Below are positions 25,962 to 36,370 of a stretch of 64,000 bases of DNA, one piece after another. Every line of letters begins with the position of its first letter. Positions within the stretch are counted from its first letter, which is position 1. The translations under genes and the position numbers were made by a program. Source of the DNA: Pholis gunnellus (Eukaryota > Chordata > Actinopteri > Perciformes > Pholidae); assembly GCA_910591455.2 (NCBI GenBank), contig OU342817.1:16357915-16421914 (forward strand), read 5' to 3'. The notes beneath the pieces were generated by a model, which worked only from the letters and a program-made list of their open reading frames with translations, searched no databases and had not been told where the DNA came from.

Positions 25962-27172
25962 CTTGGTGACTCTGGAGGCTCTATAGAGCTACCTTGGAAA
26001 TGCCATTCGTATCGAGTAGCTTAATGAAACGGCACAGATTTCGATATGTCACTTCTAAACTGCATAATTTCTTTATAAATCTACTTTTCTTATGCACACT
26101 TGTTGGGATATGTGTTTTGGTGGTGAACTCCGCTTGCCACAATGTTTGTTAGTCGTTGTGAAAACTATTAACTGTGATGAACACTGTATGGAAATTGGTG
26201 CTCATTTTGTCACACATAGTATTCCTCAACTCAGGCTTGGCCCACACAAGCCTGATCCACACTACCGTTTGGCTGGCATGACCATTGTTGCACAGTTTCC
26301 ACTGAAGACCAGCACATATAAGCAACTTCTACAGACTTTTTGTCCAAACAAAGCTGTCATTGTAAATGTCATATATTAAGTTTTGTTCTGTTTTTATTTA
26401 TCTTTTGAAATAAAACATTTTTTTTTAGATAAAGGTCTATGTCATTTGGAAAGTAGTTGATGATGTGCACTTTGTAAGAAACATACCACACCTTAACTTT
26501 AATAATTGTGGAAAAGAAATGTTATACTGTATATTACAGTATTGATTATTTTGCTAAATTAGGTAGTGACATATCCCTTTTTATATTAAACCATTATGGG
26601 TTCTGCAACACTGTATGGTCTATTCTCAGCTTACTGTGCGTAAAGTTAATAGAAAGTACTTTCTTTTGAATTAGAATTTAAGCAAAAGTGTGCCGTTTCT
26701 GAATATCACTGCAAAATGTATATATTGATTGACCTACCAGTGTTTTTACTGCTGTTCATTACACATGTGCACTGATGACTGTTGAAGGGTGATCTAGTTT
26801 TGAAGGACTGCTTTTAAAAAATTTGTATCTGATATTTGCCACAATGACATAGGAGTGGATGTGTATCCAGGAGCTGTTTATATATATATTACAATCAACC
26901 CTTAACGTTCAGTAGATTAACCTGTTTCTGACTTACGCAGAAATAAAATCTCTAAATGTTTTGTAATTTTGTATCTGTTTTTCAAATGTTTCACCAAAGA
27001 GGTGAATAGTCATATTAAAATTTTTTTTTATTCTTTAATTAAACCAATATCAAATATTTTGATGCAACCAAATTAAATCTTGGGCACAAAGACAACAATT
27101 ACTAGAATCCATGGATAATTAACCTCAAGGATGCGTGTGTGTATATACTGTGTGTGTGTATATATATATATA
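25962..27172 (+). other. elovl1: elovl1 3' UTR and flank
   Basis: The region is noncoding and AT-rich. AATAAA signals at 26409-26414 and 26942-26947 suggest a 3' UTR of roughly 0.5 or 1.0 kb with alternative ends. Short TG and TA runs precede the Tc1 remnant at 27173. Confidence 0.6.
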
Positions 27173-28267
27173 CAGTGAGGGCCATAAGTATTTGGACTGT
27201 GACACCATTTTTTTTATTTTGCCTCTTTACACAACTCCAATGGATTTGAAAGGAAGCAGTCAATACGTGCTTGAGGTGTAGACTTTCAGCTTTAATTCAA
27301 TGGATAAAACTAAAATATTACATCAACCATTATGGAATTATGACCATTTTTAGACAGCCCCCCACATTTTCAGAGGCTCAAAAGTAATTGGATAATTGTC
27401 TGACAAACGGTTTCATGGCCAGGTGTGGCCTGTTCTGTCACTATGTCATGAAAAATGATGCAAATAGGCTTCAAAATGTTAAATTAGCATTTGCTGGTCC
27501 ATGGAACTCTCAGCATGCGGACCAAAAAGGTGTCAATGCAAGTGAACGAGGCCATTATTAGGTAAAAAACGTCACAAACCTATCAGTCAGATAGCAGAAA
27601 CATTAGGATTGACCAAATCAACAATTTTGTACATTCTTAAAAAGAAGGAATTCACTGGCAAGCACACCAACACCAAAAGGCCCAGAAGACCACGGGAGCC
27701 ATCTAAAGTGGATGATCGCAGAATTCTTTCCTTGGTGAAGAAAAACCTCTTCATAACATCCACTGAAGTCAAGAACACTGGAGGAGGTAGGCATGTCATT
27801 GTTAAAGTATACAATCAAGAGACGCCTTCATGAATCTAAATAGACGGTTTACAAAAAAGTGCAAACCACTGGTAACACTGAAGAACAGGAAGGCCCGTTT
27901 AGACTTGAACAGAAAATATCTGAAAAAGACTGACCAGTTTCAGAAAAAGATTCTTTGGACAGATGAAACCAAGATGAACTTGTACCAGAATGATGGGGAG
28001 AGAAAAGTGTGGAGAAAGAAAGGAACGGCTCATGATCTGAAACAAACCACAACATCTGTCTAACATGGTGGAGGCAGTGCTATGACATGGGCCGGTATGG
28101 CTGCTAATGGAACTGGGTCACTGGTGTTCATCGATGATGTCACAGCTGATAGAAGCAGCAGGATGAGTTCTGAGGTGTTTAGGACTAAACTACCTGTTCA
28201 GATTCAGCCTGATACTACAAAACTGATTGGATGGCTCCTCACAGTGCAGATGTTTATGACCCAAAAG
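27173..28267 (+). mobile_element. Degenerate Tc1-family transposon, 3'-truncated
   Basis: The left end, CAGTGAGGGCCATAAGTAT, follows a TA and is a Tc1-type terminal sequence. About 430 bases in, transposase remnants appear in two frames: a helix-turn-helix part (27609-27833, with KRPRRPREPSKVDDRRI) and a catalytic part (27830-28250) with the WTDE motif carrying the first catalytic Asp and HGGGSAMTWAGMAANGTG. There is a stop codon just before HGGG, and the second Asp motif is destroyed. The glutamate region and right terminal repeat are absent; homology stops where an inverted L2-like tail begins (28268). It is a dead fossil copy. Confidence 0.85.
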
Positions 28268-28318
28268 ATAATACATTTTATTTATAGCGCTTTTCAGAAT
28301 ACTCAGACACTTTACATT
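28268..28318 (-). mobile_element. L2-like retroposon tail inserted into the Tc1 remnant
   Basis: Read on the minus strand this is GTAAAGTGTCTGAGTATTCT, then AAAAGCGCTATAAATAAAAT, then GTATTAT. It matches the repeat tail at 2841-2900. It abuts the break in the Tc1 remnant, so it is probably the insertion that disrupted it, with the Tc1 right end lost or further right. The retroposon body would extend to the right but is not recognisable. Confidence 0.55.
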
Positions 28319-29601
28319 AAAATCATCATATAAAAAAAGCTATACACTAAAAAATGATGTGAACACAACATAAGAGCTTCTCACGGCAAAGAAATGGAAT
28401 ATTCTTCAATTGGCGAAGAAAGTCACCTGAATGGTTTAAAAAATGTAAACTTTTAGTGGGTGAGGCACTTTTAAACAGCAACAACCTTAGTGGGAAGAAA
28501 AGAATGAGCAGCAGGTGGAAACTTAGAAATATTGATCAGAATAGTAAATATGCCTTAATGCCATGTAAGCACTAAAATCCCACAACTAGAGAAAGATGCA
28601 AGTGGAACTGGCAGAATCTAGACTGACACATGTTTTGGGTATTTGACAGTTTAGTTGATTTTCTAAAAACGTTATTTGACTCTGATTAAGAAACAACTCA
28701 GGTTTAGTCTGCCCTGGACCAGGTTAGCTTCCCAGCATAAGTTACCACAATAACAGAGCTTGAACGATGTTGAATTTGCTTTATGAAACCAAATGAAAAT
28801 GAGCCAGAGTAACTAAAACAGCCTGGCTCATTTATTAAACCGGTCCAAACACTGACAATACAAGTGTGACTCAAACACTACCGGCAAACTCCTCCCTGAC
28901 GGCACTAGACTTGTGATAAATTAACTTTTTGATTATGTTCAGAATTGAGGAGCACCTAATCAGAATACATCTGCAGGTTCAAGTAAAATCTCAGACAGCG
29001 AGTTACATTTTAGGTGATATCTAAAGAAAACACTGCCACCAGATTCAGACAAAACCAGTTTTAAATTGCAGAAACAGCAATAAGGGTTTAAGTCACACAT
29101 GACGTTGACCCAGACAGCCAATAAGGTTAACCTAAAACCAATAACAGCCCTATTAGATTGGAGGATAAAAACGATTTCTTTATTCTTTTGTTAGTTTGGC
29201 AGGTGGTAGAGATTTATGTAAAATGGCCATCACGTACTCTGAATTAATGTTCTTAAAGATGCCCTACAGTTTGCAACAAGGTAGTATATAACACATGCCA
29301 ATTAACTGACAGAAGCACATCAGGTAATCAAACTATTTATTTATAACCCAGTCCACTGTATACAATGCATTCGGATAACATAAAAGCTAAGTGAAGGCCA
29401 TAAATACATTGCTTAAAAAACCCAACACTTAACACTTGTACTTTACTACATTAGCAGACCTGTATAAAACAATTTAGACCAAAAAAAAAAGCTATTGGTT
29501 CAGTAAAACACTGAGTTGATATCTTTATTGTAGATTAAATAAAACATTCGCACATAAGCAGAGACCAAAAAAAAAACCTTCAAAAATTAAGACAAGGGAA
29601 A
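28319..29601. other. Intergenic region and cdc20 3' UTR
   Basis: AT-rich sequence without coding exons. The minus-strand AATAAA (plus-strand TTTATT at 29524-29529) lies 73 bases beyond the cdc20 stop and is its likely polyadenylation signal, giving a very short 3' UTR. Confidence 0.6.
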
Positions 29602-30899
29602 TTATCTGATTGACTGATGAATGACCCCGCTCTTTGATTTGACCAGCCTCTCTTTGGCCTTCTTAACAGGATCCATCTCGAAGCTCTTCCACAGACGGAT
29701 AGTCTCGTCCCCGGCAACGGTCGCGACAGTAGAGCAGTCGGGGCTCAGAAGCAAACTGAGAACTCGGTCCTCGTGGCCTAGAAGAACACATTGAAAAGGG
29801 TTAGACCAGCAGAACGCATCAAGTGCAGCAGCTTCCAGTTCACTGGATGCTTCTTTTAAAAGTTAAGCGTGAACAAGTACAGAGCCGATCCAGTCCAGAA
29901 AAACAACTTACCATTGAGCTCTGCAACCCTGCTGAGAGCGGGGTACTTCCAGATAACTACATTGTTGTGGGCATATCCATGGGCAGAGACCAACTCCTTG
30001 TAGTTGGGTGCAAACACCAGGGACGAGATCTGAAAAGAAAGTGTGTGCTTTGAGAAAAGACCCATGGTGCTAATTCTCAAAAATGTCAGTACTTTGAATA
30101 ACCCTTTGAAACCAAGGGTCCATCAGTGTGGAGGTACCTGGGACTGAGTGTCAAGTGAACTGACGCAGGAGCCACTGTTTACATTCCAGATGCGGATGTG
30201 ACGGTCACTGGTGCCACCTCCAGACGCGAGGATGTTTGGCTGCCAAGGACACCAGGCCAAAGCCTAGAGTGGTAAGCACATCCAAAAAGGTAAGTTTCAA
30301 GCTTTACACAGTCTATGGTAGAAAAATTAATGACAAACCGTATTAAAGGCTTTATCCTGACAGTTTAAAAACGTGTTAAACAATCAGGAAAAAATCTTTG
30401 TCTTGCATGGTTTGGCAAATTGCTCAAACAAAGTCCGTCTGCTGGCGCAAGTATGAAGCCACTCGCCTTAACAGCTCCTTGATGTTCACTCCAGGAGCGG
30501 ACTGACTGGTTGGCGGTGCCCTCCTGCACACGGGGCCATACATGCACCATGTTGTCATTGCCTCCACTGGCTAGGTATCGCCCATCAGGGGACCACTTCA
30601 GCCCACACACCTCCTGTGAATGACCAGTGAGCGTGACGATGTGGTGGTCTGCCACCCTCACATCGTGATGGTGAATGTGTCCTGATCTCGAACCGCTAAG
30701 GAGGGGGAGAAACATATTTGAGTCTAAAAAAACACTCACACCAATGGGAATGCAGGTTTTGGTCTGTTCTATCAGAAAAGAAGAAATTACTGTACCTGGA
30801 GAGAACATGGTCATTCCAGCTCAGGCTAACAACTCTAGACGTATGGCTGGCCATGCTGCGTAGACGCTTCTGGTTGTAAACATCCCACAACTAAGAATA

Positions 30900-30932
<33 letters not shown>

Positions 30933-33232
30933 TGATAGGAAGCAGTTCTTTGATTGCCATGTGTCCTTGGGTACGTCCCAAGTCTCTTATTGCAGCCCCG
31001 TTTCCCTCACTTGCGTCTTAGTCCCTTCCACCAGGGATGCATGGAGAGACGCAAGGAAATATGTTTGAAGCGAAATGAGACGTGCTTTCCTCTGAAGCGA
31101 CGTCCGTTTCTGATGACTGCGGCCGCTGATCACAGCTGGATTAGCCGTCAGTCGGCTTTAACAGCTGGAGAGACTTTTGACAGAGTTTGTGTCTGTTCAC
31201 ATGATCATTGTACTTAATAGCAACTAATAAAAACAGTTATCCCTGCCAGTAAAGAGGTGTTTTTCTCTCTGTAGCCTGTTACCTCTTTAACAAACTGCAT
31301 TAGTATTTATACTGTGTTCCATTTCTGAATGATCAGCCTCACGTGACTGAATGGAAATGATGATGAAATGACAAGAGACTTGAGATGTACCCCTTGTAAA
31401 CTAAGGTGGTATGTCAGCAAACACTGACCTGAATTTTGCAGTCGCTGGTGCCGATAGCTAGGTAGGTTCCCTCTTTGGTCCAGGACAGTGAGGAGATGTA
31501 GTCCTCCTCGTGCTCCAACTTCATGAGAAGAGTGACATCTCCTTGGGCGGCATCCAACAGGTAAACACTGTTATGAAGCGCAACAGCGAGAACATTTCGA
31601 CTGCTCCAGTCAAGCAGATTTAAATCTGGGGGGGGGAAAGATGGGGGGCCAAATGAATGCTTGCCATCTGTACAGGAGTGTCCTTTTTGCATAAAGATCA
31701 AATATTCATGTACAAAATCTTTATATTAGTATAAAGACTAATGTAGTGATCAATGTCCACCCTCAGTGGATCGCGGTGAATCTAAAATGTGAAAAGGTTA
31801 TGCATACACTACCGTTCAAAAGACAATTTCGTGTCAATTTTCAGTTTCTTCGCAATTTCTCGCATGGAATAGCTTCATTTCTAAGAACAAGAATAGACTG
31901 GCGAGTTTCACATGAAAGTTCTCTTTTTCTGGCCATGTTGAGAGTATAATCGAACCCACAAATGTGATGCTCCAGATACTCAACTAGCTCAAAAGGAAGG
32001 CCAGTTTTATAGCTTCTCTCACCAGCATAACTGTTTAAGGGTTTTCTAATCATCAATTAGTCTTCTAAGGCGATTAGCAAACACAATGTACCATTAGAAC
32101 ACTGGAGCGATAGTTGCTGGAAATGGGCCTCTATACACCTATGTAGATATTTCATTAAAAACCAGACGTTTCCATCTAGAATAGTCATTAACCACATTAA
32201 CAATGTATAGAGTGTATTTTTCATTAATTTAATGTTATCTTCATTGAAAGAAACAGTGCTTTTCTTTGAGAAATAAGGACATTTCTAAGTGACCCCAAAC
32301 TTTTGAACGGTAGTGTACATTGCCGTCGTCGTCACAGAATTAAATACAAACATGCATGAACGTTTTTAGGAAAACCTCCCCAACAGTCAAACTTACAGAA
32401 ATCATTTCGAAGCTCAGGAGCATCCAAGATTCTGTCAGGAGTCGAAGAGATGTATCTCGTCTTTTTGACAGAGGCAGGAGTGGCGCCCTGACTGTAGAGC
32501 ACTTTCAAGTTGTTTTGATAACCTGTAAATAAAAAAAGATAAAGCTTTACTTTCTGTATTCCTGCATTATTCTTGTCAAGTAACACGTTGATACACAAAC
32601 ATCCTTACCTTCTGGAGCATTCAGTGGTTTCCCTCCAAGGTGCAGGATCTTTGCGTCTTCAATGTTGTATCCATTTAGGGACATGGACCAGGCTTTCTGG
32701 GTTTCCTTTAAAAACATAAAACCTAGATCAATAAAAGCATTCATCAAGTAAAGGATGAGAAAGAAATAGATTAAATATGATAACTTACCGACGTTCCTGC
32801 GGTATTGTTTGCGTCCACAGGCTCGTTCTCCTTAGTGAGCAGGAAACTTGCCACATCCATTTGTTTGCTGTTTCTGGTGGGAATGAAGCGGTCGCCCCCC
32901 ATCTTAGAGGGTGTTACTTTTTTGTTTTTGCCTACGATTCAAAAAAAGAAACACTCAGGTGGGTTAACATTCGCAGAGGTGGAACTAACGATACAGAGCT
33001 TTGTTAAGTCTTACTTTGCATGACTATAGCTGCACACATTACCTGGTGTTTTGCTCGGCGTTTTTGATGAGCTGACGGACACATTGGCAGATTTGCCAGG
33101 CGACAGACCGTTCAGGGCCGATGCGTTTGATGAGCTGGCCTTCCTCTGCCACCTCGCCATGGGAGCGTTTGTGATGGGCATGTCCAGCTTCAAGATACTG
33201 TGGATGTCGTTCTCAAACCCAAACTGCGCCAT
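29602..33232 (-). CDS. cdc20: Cell division cycle protein 20 (APC/C co-activator)
   Basis: Ten exons on the minus strand: 33232-33043, 32931-32789, 32705-32609, 32522-32397, 31625-31429, 30890-30796, 30695-30467, 30263-30138, 30029-29912, 29777-29602. They give 498 residues (human 499). CDC20 recruits mitotic substrates to APC/C and is the target of the spindle checkpoint. Visible are [17 protein letters not shown] at the N-terminus, the C-box DRFIPTR (77-83), the KEN box (97-99), the MAD2-binding KILHL (130-134), a seven-bladed WD40 domain from about residue 170 with repeated GHSQEV/SGGND-type elements, and the C-terminal Ile-Arg tail (HQSIR). The human CRY box reads TRY here. The intron after exon 7 uses a GC donor (AAG|GCGAGT); without it the WD40 frame would be lost. 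Intron 4 carries a Tc1 derivative. Confidence 0.98.
30901..30930 (+). repeat. Poly(A) tract in cdc20 intron 5
   Basis: Thirty consecutive A on the plus strand begin ten bases upstream of the cdc20 exon 6 acceptor. In the cdc20 transcript this is poly(U), so it serves as an unusually pure polypyrimidine tract for the acceptor CTTAG. Confidence 0.9.
30965..31150. repeat. Possible interspersed repeat in cdc20 intron 5
   Basis: A GC-richer patch beginning TACGTCCCAAGTCTCTTATT, with GTTTCCCTCACTTGCGTC and CCAGGGATGCATGGAGAG, interrupts the AT-rich intron. The composition shift and my recollection of similar fish sequences suggest a transposon fragment. There are no clear terminal repeats in the window. 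Confidence 0.3.
31807..32315 (-). mobile_element. Non-autonomous Tc1-family deletion derivative (509 bp)
   Basis: The element is bounded by CACTACCGTTCAAAAG and its exact inverse CTTTTGAACGGTAGTG, with TA on both sides, the target duplication of Tc1/mariner transposition. Read on the minus strand, the left part holds a full terminal region (continuing TTTGGGGTCACTTAG) and the first about 30 codons of a Tc1 transposase ([20 protein letters not shown]), then a one-base deletion near 31872 shifts frame. The rest of the transposase is gone, and only about 16 bases of the second terminal repeat remain. It lies in cdc20 intron 4, in the same orientation as the gene. Confidence 0.85.
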
Positions 33233-33660
33233 TTTATCCAGGTTTTCACACTACCTGTAGTACATCAGGGCAAATAAATAAAAAACAAAGCGCTCATCTG
33301 ATAAGTTAATCGGCTAGTTTTAGGTCAGTTTGCTGTATAGGCGAGGCATGCAATGCTAAGATCTCAGAAGTAACGTTAACCTTAGCACTAACGTTACTTC
33401 AGCGGCTGGTAGGAGACAGAAATCGCCTTTTTATTTGAAGAAATATTAAAATAAGCAGCCGTTTAACATCCGCTAAACATCTTTGCATTTCAGGTATAAC
33501 GACTGCGGTTAAACGTGTCTCGCTAGCTAAACAAAAGTAAACGAACACAGGTTAGCATTAACTTCAATGACATTAAGCGCTTTAAAAGTTCATTTAACGT
33601 CCACAGTGGAACGTTTACAACCTCAGAATAAACACACCAATCTCACCTTTTCGAGAAAAC
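33233..33660 (-). other. cdc20: cdc20 5' UTR / upstream intron region
   Basis: Sequence between the cdc20 start codon and the promoter motifs. A splice acceptor-like site or an uninterrupted leader are both possible; I cannot place the transcription start. No other coding sequence is visible. Confidence 0.4.
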
Positions 33661-33699
33661 GTGGAATACTCTGGAGCAACACTGGCCTTTCTCTGGCGT

Positions 33700-33860
33700 C
33701 TCTTTCTCAATTTTGAATTTCGTGACGATGACGCCACACGGTTTAAATCCCAGAAAGCGCTGCTGCTATTGGTTCGTTCAAGGAGCTGCCGTTATCGCCG
33801 GGCATTGCTATAGTAACATTTACCAATGCGTGTCTGTGATTGGTGGAGGAAACGTCCTGA
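33700..33860 (-). promoter_or_regulatory. cdc20: cdc20 promoter with CHR-like and CCAAT motifs
   Basis: Upstream of cdc20 lie a TTTGAA hexamer (33712-33717, the CHR core of cell-cycle genes) and three CCAAT/ATTGG boxes (33768-33772, 33823-33827, 33839-33843). An RFX-like site, ATTGCTATAGTAAC, lies at 33804-33817. CHR plus NF-Y sites is the known arrangement for G2/M genes controlled by DREAM and MMB, which include mammalian CDC20. Order and spacing are plausible but function is inferred. Confidence 0.5.
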
Positions 33861-33899
33861 CCGGAAACGGCCTCCTCCCCACAAAAATATCGCGCCATC

Positions 33900-36370
33900 T
33901 GTCGGCAGGAACATGATATTGCGTTTGTGTGATATGAAAACAACAAAAACAGAGAAACTCTATTTAAATGTAGATTTTCTGAAGAACGACTGAGTGACGG
34001 TTGCTTCACTTTAAATGTCAGATAACAAATGTCTTTTATTTAATTATTTGAAGGTTGAGAACTGTATTTGAAGGAAAATTACGCCAATGTTTGAATCACA
34101 AAGGGTGCTGGACACCTACAATTTATCCTGGATTATTCTTATATTTCGCAGTATGATTAAAAGAAGCATCCAAAAGATCCAGTTAACCTTTCAAATGGAG
34201 TTGAATGCCAAACGTAGTCTTATTAATATGACCTAATCACGTATTAATATTCTATTCTATTATAGTAGAAGACTAATTTATACCGGAATATCTTTAAATG
34301 CATATCTGCAATATAACATAGTTGGGGGTGCATACTGTAGCCTATAGTAAGCATTGTAATAAATCTTTCAAAAGAGCCATAATGAACATCCCTTATTAGT
34401 GTAAACAAAACACATCAATCTTCTGTTTCATATTCTATTAATAGAAGTACTGTAACCTACATGTATATTCATCATATTCAACCATCAAAATAAAAATCTA
34501 TTTTTATATTTCAAGCATTAGGGATAATTCAATATAGTTAAAACTATGTTTTTGCCTTAGTAATGCTAAAATCAGAGATGTTATCAATGCAAATCAAGCA
34601 TTTGTTTCTCTGCTCTTTGGTTTGAAGCCAAGTGTATGCCTATTAATGAGATTAAATTATTGATCTATTAGTTGTTAATTCTACTTCATGCATAATGGAT
34701 GGTGTGCTTGAATGGCAAAATATCATCAAAACTCCAAAATATATAACGACAGTTATGTTTTATTAGTTGAATCAATACACTCAGAGAATACTTTACTAAT
34801 ACATAGAGAATAATACAGACTCTATGAAGATACATACAATGACATATTGACTATGTGAATAAACAACCACTTTTCAGCAACAAGGAAGCACAAATTGCTG
34901 AAAATAACATAAATTAGATTGACAGCATTTATTCTCTGTGAGCTCACTAAACTTCTGTCAACATGTTGAATCTGGTTTGGTAAATAAAGCGAAAACAAAA
35001 TGAATCGTTCTTAATGAGCACTACATTGTTCCCAGACTAACTTTGACATCAAAAGAAACATTCTGCCTCTGATTTAACCTTTAAAAAATTAAACCATGTC
35101 TGGTCCTTATGTATTGGTGTCTGGAAGGACTACATGTGCTAGGAAAGTAAGAGGATAATCAGAGGCAGCCTACATACAGCTCTTTTTGACTGTGTTAAAA
35201 AAAAAGGTTGCTTGTATCTAGAGTTGTTTTTTCTGGAGACTTCGAACTATAATTATTGAAATGAATACCAAATGTTAAACACTCATTAAACCATTACACA
35301 AACGTGTTAGTCATTTTTGAAACTCTGATCATTGATGAGGTGTAAAGTAAATATACTCTTTTCCCATTTCTTATAAGTCACAAGGGCCACTTGTGCATAT
35401 CCATATCTGGTCCAATGTTTATGTTGTCATCACATTATGAAATAACTTACGCTTATACAACAGTTTGTGTTAATAGCTTCTGGATATTTGAATAGTGTAT
35501 CGTGCAGGCATATTTTGTGTTTTTTACGACAGTTGATGCAAAAAAAAGAAAGTTGGAGAATGGTCAAACGGCCACTACACCATCTCCTAAGTCTTCTATG
35601 AGGCAGAAAATAGTGTTGCACCGTTTGTATAAAGGGCTTAATTTTAAATATTACTTTTAATGAGATGTGTGAGAGGTGATGCCCAAACCATGCCTTCATT
35701 TTTTTACAAATAATGGGAAATAGTTCATTCTGGATTAAATCAGCATTAAGGTAACCTGACAGAGAGTCTAGAGAGACAAAATGCATTAACCTACCATCAA
35801 AGTATCTTTAATCATACATTTTATTAAAATTTCACATGAGCAAATAATAGGTTAAAACATCGAGACAGTATCACAAACAAATATGATTGGTTTATCAGTG
35901 GCACAACAAAACACTTGAGTTCAGCAGGGCTTCATCTACAGACTGTAAAACTATTTATGACATTCTCTGTCTTAACGTGCATTAGATACTGTACACTGCC
36001 TGAAATTGAACATTTTATCACATACGTTGTTTCATTGAAAAGCTTTGTCCAGAAAATATTATCCGTCTGCCCTTAAAGTTATTAGTTGTGCAAAAAGAAG
36101 CTTATACATTGCTGCAAGCAGTGAGCATGTTTACATGTCTTGGTGTGTATTAAATAATGAAATTAAAAGTATATGCAATACGTGATACAGGCATTAAAGT
36201 GCATTAAATAATGCAGTCTGGAATCCAGACCACACGCATCACAAACGGTGGCTGTTGGTGCTGTAGCAAAAGCTTGGTTGCATTGATGGAGCAACACTGC
36301 CCATAGTGTTAAATCAGTAAGTGGACATTCAACAGGAGAAATGGAGTAGAACGCTCAAACGTGACCCTGT
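33900..36370. other. Intergenic AT-rich region
   Basis: No coding exon is visible. Plus-strand TTTATT at 35820-35825 is the reverse of AATAAA and may end the transcript of the MHC-I-like gene, giving it a 3' UTR of about 550 bases. The rest is AT-rich without recognisable structure. Confidence 0.5.

Noticed and set aside
30954..31217. 87-codon plus-strand open frame in cdc20 intron 5
   Set aside because: It lies in a likely interspersed repeat and does not resemble any transposase or host protein I know.
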